Below, in pieces: positions 6,085 to 14,110 of a DNA stretch of 14,538 bases (the stretch's first letter is position 1; every line of letters begins with the position of its first letter). The position numbers and the translations under genes were made by a program. The notes beneath the pieces were generated by a model, which had not been told where the DNA came from, searched no databases, and saw only the letters and a list, made by a program, of their open reading frames with translations. Origin of the DNA: Desulfofustis sp964433645 (GTDB lineage: Bacteria; Desulfobacterota; Desulfobulbia; Desulfobulbales; Desulfocapsaceae); the NCBI GenBank assembly GCA_964433645.1, contig CAYSSK010000095.1, positions 1-14,538 of the forward strand, in the 5' to 3' direction.

Positions 6085-7668
6085 ATGGAAACCACCATCC
6101 TGCTCATTGACGATGAAGAGTCGATCCGTAAACTCCTTGGCGCCGTGATGCGCGGGGCGGGCTACCAGGTCGTGACCGGGGCCAGCGTCGCCGAAGGGCG
6201 GGATGTCCTGAAACGGCGCCGCGTCGATCTGCTCGTCACCGATATCAATATGCCCGAGGAGTCGGGGTTCGCGCTGATCGACCACGTCAAGGAGCACTAT
6301 CCGGGACTGCCGATCGTCGTTGCCACGGTCATCGACAATATCACCGAAGCACAGCAGGTGCTGGAAAGCGGGGTCTACGGCTACCTGGTCAAGCCGTTCA
6401 ACAAGAACCTGGTGCTGATCACGGTGGCCAACGCCCTGCGGCTGCACGAATTGGAGAGCCGGCAGCAGGCGTCACGGCGGGCGTTGGAGTACGAGCATCG
6501 GGCGATTATGGACAACCTGCCGATGGGGTTGCTGGTGTTGGGCCGGGATATGGAACTGGTCGAGGCGAACAGGCGCATGCGCTCCTGGTTCGGGCCGCTG
6601 TGCGAGCAGACCGGGCCGGGATCTTTTTTCACCCTTGCCCAGGGAGTGCAGGCCGATCACCTGACGACGGCCATTTCTGAGGTGCTCGATTCCGGGGAAG
6701 GGTGCCGACTGCAGGCGCAACTGGAATTGGCGCGCGGGACCAGGATGTTCCAGATAACCGTCGATTTGATTCCGAGCGACGCCGCCGGCAATACCTCGGT
6801 GATCGTCATGTTCGAGGATCAGACCGAGGCCCTGACCTTGGAGCGCGAACTCCGTCAGGCTCAGAAACTCGAGGCGATCGGGCAACTGGCGGCGGGCATC
6901 GCCCACGAAATCAACACGCCGGTCCAATATATCGGCGACAATATCCGTTTTCTCGCCGATTCATTCGCTTCCCTGCTCACCGTGCTGCAGGGTTATGAAG
7001 AATTCTTCCAAGAGGTGCGAGAAACGCAAGCGGGCCGAACTTGGCGGGGGGCTATCGAAACCCTGCAACAGGATGCCGATCTCGATTTTCTCCGTGAAGA
7101 AGTTCCCATTACCGTCCAGCAGAGCCTCGACGGTGTCGGCCGGGTCAGCAATATCGTTCGGGCGATGAAGGAATTTTCCCACCCCGGCTCGACGGAAAAA
7201 GTGCAGGTCGATCTCAACAAGGCGCTGCAAAGCACCATTACCGTGTCACGCAACGAATGGAAATACGGGGCCGAACTGGACACCGATTTCGCCGCGGATC
7301 TACCGCTCGTCTCCTGCCTGCCGGCCGAGTTGAACCAGGTCTTTCTCAACCTGATCGTCAACGCCGCCCATGCCATCGACGCCCGGGTCAAGAACGGTGA
7401 TTTCGCCAAAGGGCTGATCCGCGTCTCCACCAGGGTCGACAACGATCACGTGGTGATCGAGGTCGCCGATAACGGGACCGGTATTCCGGAGGCTATCCGG
7501 CATCGTATTTACGATCCGTTTTTTACCACCAAGGGGGTCGGCAAGGGAACCGGACAGGGATTGGCCATTGCCCGGGATATCGTCGTGGAAAAACATGGCG
7601 GGCGGATCGATTGCCGGACCGGGGAGGGAGAAGGGACGACCTTTACCATTTCGCTGCCGCCGGGGTAA
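6085..7668 (+). CDS. Receiver-fused histidine kinase, REC-PAS-HisKA-HATPase
   Basis: The 527-residue protein begins with a receiver (1-120: IDDEES, phospho-acceptor D53 in LLVTDINMPEESG, K103 in YLVKPFN). A PAS-like segment follows (about 138-250, IMDNLPMGLLVLGRDMELVE), then the kinase with H274 in LAAGIAHEINTPVQYIGDN. Between the histidine and the N-box (N426) lies a longer than usual helical stretch (about 290-370) ending IVRAMKEFSHPG. ATP-site motifs are DNGTGIP (462-468) and GKGTGQGLA (486-494). No membrane segment is seen. Having a receiver at the N-terminus, it can take phosphate from another kinase and may be gated by it. The start at 6085 is chosen because GAGGAG precedes it and the receiver begins there; GTG at 6067 would add six residues. 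Its stop lies 20 bases before the next gene, so co-transcription is likely. Confidence 0.92.
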   Translation: METTILLIDDEESIRKLLGAVMRGAGYQVVTGASVAEGRDVLKRRRVDLLVTDINMPEESGFALIDHVKEHYPGLPIVVATVIDNITEAQQVLESGVYGYLVKPFNKNLVLITVANALRLHELESRQQASRRALEYEHRAIMDNLPMGLLVLGRDMELVEANRRMRSWFGPLCEQTGPGSFFTLAQGVQADHLTTAISEVLDSGEGCRLQAQLELARGTRMFQITVDLIPSDAAGNTSVIVMFEDQTEALTLERELRQAQKLEAIGQLAAGIAHEINTPVQYIGDNIRFLADSFASLLTVLQGYEEFFQEVRETQAGRTWRGAIETLQQDADLDFLREEVPITVQQSLDGVGRVSNIVRAMKEFSHPGSTEKVQVDLNKALQSTITVSRNEWKYGAELDTDFAADLPLVSCLPAELNQVFLNLIVNAAHAIDARVKNGDFAKGLIRVSTRVDNDHVVIEVADNGTGIPEAIRHRIYDPFFTTKGVGKGTGQGLAIARDIVVEKHGGRIDCRTGEGEGTTFTISLPPG

Positions 7669-7675
7669 CGGCGGG

Positions 7676-7681
7676 AGGAGG
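7676..7681 (+). promoter_or_regulatory. Ribosome-binding site deciding the ATG at 7689
   Basis: A full AGGAGG ends seven bases before the ATG at 7689. The longer in-frame ATG at 7611 lies inside the preceding kinase gene and would add 26 residues before the signal peptide, so 7689 is preferred. Confidence 0.75.
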
Positions 7682-7688
7682 GGGCCGG

Positions 7689-9890
7689 ATGACGATGACA
7701 GGGAGTATCCGGCAGCGTTCGAGGAGGCGACAGAAGATCGCCAGCCAACGCCTGGTTGCCTCCGCTCGGCTGGTGCTGACTGCGCTTTGTCTGGTGCTGG
7801 CGATGGCCGGCTCCGGCGGTGCCGCCGAGCGGGGCGTGCGCGTCGGCATCTACGATAACCCACCCAAGGTCTTTATCGACGAATCCGGCCGGCCGGCCGG
7901 TATTTTTGTCGATATCCTGAGCGAGGTGGCCCGTCGGGAGGGGTGGTCCCTGTCGTTTGTCGACGGTACCTGGGGCGAGGGGCTGGACCGCCTGGCCGCC
8001 GGGCGGATCGACCTGATGCCGGACGTCGCATTGACCGCGGAGCGCGACCTGCGTTTCGACTTCCACCGCATCCCGGTCCTCTCCTCCTGGTTTCAGGTCT
8101 ATGCGCGCCGGGGCAGCGGTATTGCCACGATCGTCGATCTGGCCGGCAAGAAGGTGGTGGTCCTCGAGCAATCGGTGCAGGAGCGGGCCTTTGCCGCGCT
8201 GGCCGGCGGGTTCGACCTGCAGGTCACGCTGATTCCGCTCCCCGATTATCGTGCCAGCTTCCAGATGGTTGCTGACGGCCGGGCGGATGCGGCGATCACC
8301 AACCGGTTTTTCGGCGTGATGCATGCGGCCGACTACGATTTGCAGGATACGGCGGTGATCTTCAACCCGTCCCGGCTCTTTTTCGCCGTTCCGGACGGCA
8401 GGAACGGTGATCTGCTGGCCGCAATCGACAGACATCTCGGCGAGCTGAAAGGCGATCCGCAATCGGTGTATTATCGTTCGCTGAAACGGTGGACCGCGGA
8501 AGAGGTTCGGCTGAGCGTACCGGATTGGCTGAAAAACAGCCTCGTCGGAGCGGGCGCGCTCCTGCTGCTGGCCCTGGCCGGAGGCGCGGCGCTGCGCCGC
8601 CAGGTCAACACGCGAACCGCGGAGATCGCCCGGCGCAACGAGCAGTTGCAGGTTATGAACCGGATCTTGCGCACGACGGTTTTGCGGCTCGATCTCGACC
8701 ATGTTATCGAACATGCGCTGAACGGAGTCCTTGAATTGAGCGGCTGCGCGGTCGGAGCGTTCTACCTGGTCGATGGTGACACCGGCACCTTGGTGCCGGG
8801 ACGATCCGTCGGTCTCGACGAGGAGAGCGGCGCCTTGGCGCAACGCTGTGCGGAAACGTGTTATCGCCGCGTAACCGGCGGCAACGGTGCGGAGCCGGTC
8901 TGCACCTTTCCGGCGGCCGCGGCTGAGCAGACGAAGGGGCGGGCCGGCATCGTCTTCCCGATCATGGTGCGCGACAGGGTGGTCGGGCTGCTCTGCGTCC
9001 TGTCCGGCGGAACGCTCGCCCCTTTTGTAAACGGTTCGGATATTGCCGAAGATATTTGCGTTGCGGTGGCCCTTGCCCTGGATAATTCGCGCCTCTATGC
9101 AACAGTGCGACAACACGCGGCGGAGTTGGAAGAGCAGGTGACCGAGCGTACCGCCGAACTGGCCGCGGCGATGGAGCAGGCGCGGGCGGCCGACCGGCTG
9201 AAGTCGGCTTTTCTTGCTACCATGTCCCATGAACTGCGCACCCCGCTCAATTCGATCATCGGTTTCTCCGGCATCCTGCTCCAGGAACTGGCCGGCCCGC
9301 TCAACGACGAACAGCGCAAGCAGTTGACCATGGTGCGCGACAGTTCCCGTCATCTGCTCGCCCTGATCAACGATGTACTCGATATCTCCAAGATCGAGGC
9401 CGGCCAGCTGAGCCTCGACCTGACGGCGTTTGATCTGCCCTCTGTGATCGGTCAGTGTGTCGACAGCATCGTCCCGCTGGCCGGGTACAAAGGACTCGAC
9501 CTGCGATTGAGCATTGACCGCGATGTCACAACGATCCATACCGATCGGCGACGTTTCGAGCAGATTCTTTTCAACCTGCTCAACAACGCGATAAAGTTCA
9601 CCGCCCAGGGATATATCGAGGTGCGCTGCCGCGGTGACGGGGATCATTATCTGCTGGCGGTGGCCGATAGCGGCATCGGCATCAGGGAGGAAGACCTGGC
9701 CGGGCTCTTTCAACCGTTTCACCAGATCGACAGCGGCTTGACCCGCAGTCACGAAGGAACCGGTCTCGGCCTGTCCATCTGCCGAAAACTGGTTGAGCTG
9801 ATGGGCGGCACCATTAATGTGCAGAGCCGATGGGGCGTAGGAAGCACGTTCACCCTTCGTCTACCCAGGCATCCGGGAGGAAGCGATGAG
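7689..9890 (+). CDS. Membrane histidine kinase with periplasmic solute-binding (SBP_bac_3-like) sensor, GAF and kinase core
   Basis: The 734-residue protein (stop codon at 9891-9893) has a basic N-terminus (RQRSRRRQK) and a hydrophobic stretch (about 22-42), which I read as a signal peptide cut near GSGGAA-E. Residues about 48-265 resemble a family-3 solute-binding fold (RVGIYDNPPKVFIDESG, GIFVDILSEVARREGW, ALTAERDLRF), as in the Venus-flytrap sensors of BvgS and EvgS. A membrane helix spans about 284-303 (VGAGALLLLALAGGAAL). A GAF-like domain (about 330-470) and a coiled coil (474-500) lead to the kinase: H514 in MSHELRTPLNSIIGFS, N633, DSGIGI (660-665) and GTGLGLSICRKL (690-701). It has no receiver of its own. 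AGGAGG seven bases before the ATG fixes the start. It overlaps the following stand-alone receiver gene by eight bases, so that receiver is its most likely partner. Confidence 0.92.
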
Positions 9891-10248
9891 TGATCAGCTG
9901 CTGGTGATCGAGGACAATCAGAACAATCTTTATCTGATGAAGTTTCTGCTGGAAAAGCATGGATTTACGGTGGTCGGGGCGGATAACGGCCGGGTCGGTA
10001 TCGAGCTGGCGCTGGAGCGGCGGCCACGCGCCATCCTGCTCGATATCCAGTTGCCGGAGATGGACGGCTACGACGTGGCCGCGACCCTACGATCGCACCC
10101 GGAGCTGAGCAGCATACCGATTATCGCCGTCACCTCCTATGCGATGGCCGGCGACCGCGAGCGGATTCTTGCCGCCGGCGCCACCGGATATATTGAAAAA
10201 CCGATCAACCCGGATACCTTTGTCAGCGAAATCAGAAAGTATCTGTGA
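9886..10248 (+). CDS. Stand-alone receiver-domain response regulator (DivK/CheY-like)
   Basis: At 120 residues this is a receiver and nothing else: acidic pair E9-D10 in VIEDNQNN, phospho-acceptor D53 in AILLDIQLPEMDGYD, T83 in AVTSYAMAGDRERILAAG and K105 in YIEKPINPDTF. The D53-Q-L-P-E-M-D-G-Y pattern and overall style are those of DivK-like single-domain regulators, which act by contacting a kinase or other partner. I do not assign a symbol because DivK-like proteins are widespread paralogues. GGGAGGAA (9875-9882) gives a strong ribosome-binding site, and the ATG overlaps the end of the solute-binding kinase gene by eight bases. This points to coupled, roughly matched synthesis. The next kinase begins 28 bases after its stop. 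Confidence 0.93.
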   Translation: MSDQLLVIEDNQNNLYLMKFLLEKHGFTVVGADNGRVGIELALERRPRAILLDIQLPEMDGYDVAATLRSHPELSSIPIIAVTSYAMAGDRERILAAGATGYIEKPINPDTFVSEIRKYL

Positions 10249-10276
10249 CTGATCCCGACAGGGAAAGGAGTGACCG

Positions 10277-12697
10277 ATGCGCATCTTGATTGTCGATGAC
10301 CGGCAGGATGGTCGTTATCTGCTGGAAGCACTGCTCACAGGGCACGGACATCGGGTGCTGACGGCCTGTCATGGCGGAGAAGCGCTGGAAAAGCTCGCTG
10401 GTGGGGATGTCGAACTGATTGTCAGCGATATCCTGATGCCGGTGATGGATGGCTTTCAATTCTGCCGGACGGTCAAGAAGGATGAGGCGCTGCGTCACAT
10501 CCCGTTTATCTTTTACACCGCCACCTATACCGGATCGCAGGACGAGGCGCTTGCCTTGCAGATCGGTGCCGACCGGTTTCTGCAGAAACCGTGCGAACCG
10601 GATCTCTTCATCAGGACCATCGAAGAGCTTGCCGCCGCCGGCGGCTGCGATCCCGGTACCGACCCGGCTATGGTCGATGAAGAAGAACTCCTTGTTTTGT
10701 ACAACGAGCGGCTGGTGCGCAAACTCGAGCAGAAGATGGTCGAGGCCGAACGTGAGATCGAGGAGCGGAAAAAGATGGAAGCAGCGCTGCGCCAGAGTGA
10801 GCAGCGACTGGTTGCCGCCCAGCGACTCGCTGCCATCGGCGATTTTACCTGGAACGCGGACAACGGGATGGTGTGCTGGTCGGCGTCTCTGTGCGAACTG
10901 CTCGGCTATGACTACCTGCCCGCTTGCAATTACCAGCAGATAAACGCGACCGTTCATCATCCCGACGATGTCGACCGGGTGACGCGCTGGCTCAAAAAGT
11001 GCCTCGACTCCGGCCAGGATCGCTTGACGCCGCTTGAATACCGGATCATTCGCAAGGACGGGGCGACTCGTTTCGTCCGTACCGTCGGCAGCATCGACCG
11101 TAGCGGCGGCGGGACGCACGTGTTTGCAACCGTTCAGGATATCACCGAGCAGAAGCAGGTCGAGCATCGTTTGCAGGAGGCCTACCAGATCATCAACATG
11201 AGTCCGGCCGCGGCGTTTTTGTGGAAGAACGCCACGGATTGGCCGGTCGAATTCGTTTCCGACAACGTTTTCGAGTTGTTCGGCTATCATGTTGACGAGT
11301 TTCTATCCGGGGCCATCAATTATGGATCGATCCTCCATAAAGACGACCGGGAGCGGGTGGCGAGCGAAGTGGATAGGATTATTACCAAACAGGATGTTCC
11401 GGACTGTGCGCACGAGCCGTACCGAATCATCGCCAAGGACGGACGGGTCAGGTGGGTCGATGACCGGACCCGGGTCCGTCGGGACCGTGACGGCCGGGTT
11501 ACCCACCTGCAGGGCATCGTCATCGACATCACCGAGACCAGACTCATTGAAGCCCAGTTGCTGCAGGCCCAGAAAATGGAGTCGATCGGCCGGCTGGCCG
11601 GCGGCGTTGCCCACGATTACAACAACATGCTCAGTGTCATCATCGGCTATACCGAACTGGCGTTGCGCAAGGATATCGAAGACGATTCACTGCGCGATGA
11701 CCTGCGGGAGATCTTGGCCGCCGCCGGCCGGTCCCGGGATATTACCCGGCAACTGCTGGTTTTTGCCCGCAAGGATGCGATCAAACCCGAGGTCCTCGAT
11801 CTCAACGAAGTTGTAGCCAGTATGCTCAGGGTCCTGCGTCGCCTGCTCGGCGAGGATATCGATCTGGCCTGGATGCCCGGGGCGGAACTGTGGCCGGTCA
11901 AAATGGACCCGGCCCAACTCGATCAGATCCTGGCCAATCTCTGCGTCAATGCCCGTGATGCCATCACCGATGTCGGGAAGATTACCATCGAGACGAAACG
12001 GGCAATCTTCGACCAGGCGTATTGCGCGGACCACATCGACTTCGTTGCCGGAGAGTTCGTGATGCTTGGTGTCGCCGATGACGGCTGCGGCATGGATCGA
12101 TCGACGCGGGAGCGGATTTTCGAGCCGTTTTTCACCACCAAGGAAACCGGCCGCGGGACCGGTCTCGGCCTGGCTACGGTCTATGGTATTGTCAAGCAGA
12201 ACGACGGGTTTATCAATGTCTACAGCGAACCGGGCGAGGGCACCGCTTTCAAGATCTACCTGCCCCGCTACCAGGGGGAGATGACCGGACCCGCCGAACC
12301 GCAAGAGCTGCAGCAGCCGATCGGTAACGGTGAATTGATCCTGGTGGTCGAGGACGAGGCGGCCATCATGAAGTTGACCGAGCGCATCCTCTACTCGCTC
12401 AACTATCGGGTGATTACCGCGCAGACCGTAGCCGATGCCCTGGCGTTGACGGATAGCCATGGTGAGGAACTGGCTCTGCTGATCACCGATGTGGTCATGC
12501 CGGGCATGAACGGCCGCGATTTGGCCGACCGTCTTCGGTTGCAATGCCCGCAGCTGGCCTGTCTGTTCATGTCCGGCTATACCGCCGAGATAATTGCCCA
12601 TCGCGGCGTGCTGGAGCGAGATGTTCATTTCATCCAGAAGCCGTTTTCCCGAAAGGATTTGGCCTGCGCCGTCCGGGAAGCGCTCGATGCGTCGTAA
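10277..12697 (+). CDS. Hybrid histidine kinase with two receivers, REC-PAS-PAS-HisKA-HATPase-REC
   Basis: The 806-residue soluble protein starts with a receiver (1-120: VDDRQD, phospho-acceptor D51 in IVSDILMPVMDG, K104 in LQKPCEP). A coiled coil (about 143-180, EQKMVEAEREIEERKKMEAA) leads to two PAS domains (about 182-292 and 300-420), each closing with an RWV- or RFV-type strand and QDITEQK or IDITETR. The kinase has H446 in AGGVAHDYNNMLSVIIG, N558 in NLCVNARDA, ATP-site DDGCGM (601-606) and GRGTGLGLA (625-633). The last receiver (about 685-803) has D738 in ITDVVMPGMNG and K788 in FIQKPFS. Its kinase core is closely similar to that of the kinase at 3710, which suggests they are paralogues. 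AAGGAG six bases before the ATG fixes the start. It ends the rightward unit, 26 bases from a convergent transporter gene. It can receive phosphate at either end as well as make it. Confidence 0.94.
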   Translation: MRILIVDDRQDGRYLLEALLTGHGHRVLTACHGGEALEKLAGGDVELIVSDILMPVMDGFQFCRTVKKDEALRHIPFIFYTATYTGSQDEALALQIGADRFLQKPCEPDLFIRTIEELAAAGGCDPGTDPAMVDEEELLVLYNERLVRKLEQKMVEAEREIEERKKMEAALRQSEQRLVAAQRLAAIGDFTWNADNGMVCWSASLCELLGYDYLPACNYQQINATVHHPDDVDRVTRWLKKCLDSGQDRLTPLEYRIIRKDGATRFVRTVGSIDRSGGGTHVFATVQDITEQKQVEHRLQEAYQIINMSPAAAFLWKNATDWPVEFVSDNVFELFGYHVDEFLSGAINYGSILHKDDRERVASEVDRIITKQDVPDCAHEPYRIIAKDGRVRWVDDRTRVRRDRDGRVTHLQGIVIDITETRLIEAQLLQAQKMESIGRLAGGVAHDYNNMLSVIIGYTELALRKDIEDDSLRDDLREILAAAGRSRDITRQLLVFARKDAIKPEVLDLNEVVASMLRVLRRLLGEDIDLAWMPGAELWPVKMDPAQLDQILANLCVNARDAITDVGKITIETKRAIFDQAYCADHIDFVAGEFVMLGVADDGCGMDRSTRERIFEPFFTTKETGRGTGLGLATVYGIVKQNDGFINVYSEPGEGTAFKIYLPRYQGEMTGPAEPQELQQPIGNGELILVVEDEAAIMKLTERILYSLNYRVITAQTVADALALTDSHGEELALLITDVVMPGMNGRDLADRLRLQCPQLACLFMSGYTAEIIAHRGVLERDVHFIQKPFSRKDLACAVREALDAS

Positions 12698-12699
12698 CT

Positions 12700-12730
12700 C
12701 GGCTGTGGCGCCATCCGGCCTGCTCAGCCG
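12700..12730. terminator. Weak inverted repeat between convergent genes
   Basis: CGGCTG (12700-12705) is repeated inverted as CAGCCG (12725-12730), with an inner TGGCGCCA palindrome. It lies where the rightward kinase unit and the leftward transporter gene meet. There is no T-tract on either strand, so its role as a bidirectional terminator is doubtful. Confidence 0.2.
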
Positions 12731-13878
12731 TTGGCCTTGGTTCGCGGCAGCAGCGTGATGACGGCGACGGCGAGCAGCGGGATGGCCGCCATGGCCGAGA
12801 GGACCGGCTCGATGGTGTAGATATCCGCCAGTTTGCCGATCAACGGAGTGGTCAGGCCACCGAGGCCGTAGGCAAAGCCCATCATCAGGCTGGCTACCAT
12901 CGATCGCCCTCGCGGGGCCAGGGTCTGGGCCATGGTGACACCAAGCGGCAGCGGGGCCAGCACGAATCCGCCGGCGACCACCGCTCCCAGGTAGACCCAG
13001 GCGCCGTCGACGCCAAGGAGCAGCCAGAGCGCCGGCGGCATCAACAGAAAGACAAAGAGCAACACCGGTTTGAAACCGATGCGGTCGGAGATAGAGCCGG
13101 AGAGCAGGCCGCTGACGGTGCCGGAGAGCAGGAAGACGGCATAGATGCCGCCGGCGGCGACGACGCTGAAGCCCTGCTGAACGAACAGTACCGGCATGAA
13201 GGTCAAAAACGACTGGCCGACGACGGCCCGCAGGAACATCACCAGCCAGATCAGTGAAACGGGCTTCCAGGCATCGCCGAGACTTTGCTTGATGGCCCCG
13301 AGAAAACCGAAGTCCTTGAGTCCTTCGCTCTGTGGTTGCGGGATGACGACGAGCAGATAACCGATGACCAGCAGGCCGATGATCATGGTGGCCGGCATCG
13401 CCGACAGGCCGAAGGTGGCCACGACCCAGGTGATGAACAGCGGTCCGAGCCCGAAGGCCAGCGTGCCGCCGGTATTGAAGATGGACATCGAAAAACCGGC
13501 GTGGCGACCGGCATAGAGCGGTATCATGCCGGTAACGGAGGGGTGGAACATGGCCGAACCGATGGAGCCGATGGTGACGCAGAACAAGAGTACCCAGAAA
13601 TTGGGGGCCAGGCCGGAGAGCGGGATGAAGATGACGGCCAGCGACAGGCCGATAAAAATGAAGATCCGGGTCGGGTAACGATCGGCCAGGTAGCCGACCG
13701 AAGGCTGAATGATAAAGGCCATCATCCGGATGGCACCGGCGATGATACCGACCTGGGCCAGGGAAAGATCGAGTTTTTCGACGAAAATCGGGAACAGGGG
13801 ATTGATGAAAGAGCTGTAGAAATCCCCGGTGAAGTGAACCAGGGTCAGGGCAAAGAGAACTTTCAGATTGGCGGACAT
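12724..13878 (-). CDS. MFS transporter, fosmidomycin-resistance (Fsr)-like family
   Basis: The 384-residue inner-membrane protein has about twelve hydrophobic segments. The first begins MSANLKVLFALTLVHFTGDF. The MFS loop-2 signature is GYLADRYPTR, and AMFHPSVTGMIPLYAGRHAG followed by SMSIFNTGGTLAFGLGPL closely matches the Fsr branch of exporters, as I recall it. The second half opens with FLRAVVGQSFLTFMPVLF and includes GSISDRIGFKP. Family members are proton-driven drug or metabolite exporters; the substrate here cannot be told. I chose the ATG at 13876-13878 because GGGAAG lies seven bases upstream and the membrane domain starts there. The frame stays open to 14025, but the extra 49 residues are unlike any transporter start. 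It faces the kinase cluster convergently and is probably transcribed separately, from the candidate promoter at 13955-13984. Confidence 0.88.
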   Translation of the reverse strand: MSANLKVLFALTLVHFTGDFYSSFINPLFPIFVEKLDLSLAQVGIIAGAIRMMAFIIQPSVGYLADRYPTRIFIFIGLSLAVIFIPLSGLAPNFWVLLFCVTIGSIGSAMFHPSVTGMIPLYAGRHAGFSMSIFNTGGTLAFGLGPLFITWVVATFGLSAMPATMIIGLLVIGYLLVVIPQPQSEGLKDFGFLGAIKQSLGDAWKPVSLIWLVMFLRAVVGQSFLTFMPVLFVQQGFSVVAAGGIYAVFLLSGTVSGLLSGSISDRIGFKPVLLFVFLLMPPALWLLLGVDGAWVYLGAVVAGGFVLAPLPLGVTMAQTLAPRGRSMVASLMMGFAYGLGGLTTPLIGKLADIYTIEPVLSAMAAIPLLAVAVITLLPRTKANG

Positions 13879-13885
13879 CGGCTGG

Positions 13886-13891
13886 CTTCCC
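13886..13891 (-). promoter_or_regulatory. Ribosome-binding site deciding the MFS start at 13878
   Basis: GGGAAG on the minus strand ends seven bases before the ATG at 13878. The upstream in-frame ATG at 13893 is preceded only by a T-run and G, so it is less likely to be used. Confidence 0.5.
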
Positions 13892-13895
13892 ATAC

Positions 13896-13934
13896 AAAAA
13901 AAGAGCAGCGTGCGCCCGGCCGGGGAGTCGCTGC
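13896..13934 (-). terminator. Terminator-like hairpin plus T-run in the leader of the MFS gene
   Basis: Read on the minus strand, GCAGCG (13929-13934) pairs with CGCTGC (13905-13910), enclosing an internal loop and an inner CCCGGCCGGG palindrome (13915-13924). The structure is followed by TCTTTTTTT (13896-13904). It has the form of an intrinsic terminator, yet lies just before the ribosome-binding site of the MFS gene and just after a candidate promoter. It may be an attenuator, or may end a short upstream transcript. Confidence 0.5.
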
Positions 13935-13954
13935 ACGATTGACGACAGCCGGCA

Positions 13955-13984
13955 ACTATAAATCTTTTCACCGCTCGTTGCCAG
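13955..13984 (-). promoter_or_regulatory. Candidate promoter for the MFS gene
   Basis: On the minus strand CTGGCA (13979-13984) and TATAGT (13955-13960) are separated by 18 bases, matching four and five of six consensus positions. Transcription would begin near 13948 and give a leader of about 70 bases that contains the terminator-like hairpin. Found by eye. Confidence 0.42.
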
Positions 13985-14086
13985 GAGAAACGATGCGGTG
14001 AATGCTCCTTGCTATTTTTCCCCATTTACGCCATTACTTCCCCCATTTTGAGCAATAATGAACCCCGCGGCGGCAACCGGTCCCGG

Positions 14087-14110
14087 CGAAAACCGGCCGG
14101 CCGGCCTTCG
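14087..14110. repeat. Imperfect 24-base palindrome rich in CCGG
   Basis: CGAA and TTCG flank a perfect 12-base palindrome of three CCGG units (14093-14104), with two mismatched positions on each side between core and flanks. It lies about 50 bases before the acyltransferase start. It could be an operator or simply GC-rich sequence. Confidence 0.35.

Noticed and set aside
7719..7740. Twin-arginine export signal at the N-terminus of the kinase at 7689 (SRRRQK)
   Set aside because: The arginines are well separated from the hydrophobic segment and the surrounding consensus is absent; an ordinary Sec signal fits better.
7509..9752. Minus-strand open frame (747 codons) opposite the solute-binding kinase
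   Set aside because: It is antisense to a gene with signal peptide, membrane helix and full kinase core, and its own translation lacks any motif.
11687..13936. Minus-strand open frame (749 codons) spanning the end of the last kinase and the MFS gene
   Set aside because: It runs out of frame through the MFS gene, whose correct frame gives twelve membrane segments, and then antisense through the kinase.
12544..14001. Two plus-strand frames (12544-13257 and 13285-14001) opposite the MFS gene
   Set aside because: The translations are very rich in D, E, G, Q and R with no fold, as expected for the complement of a hydrophobic membrane protein.
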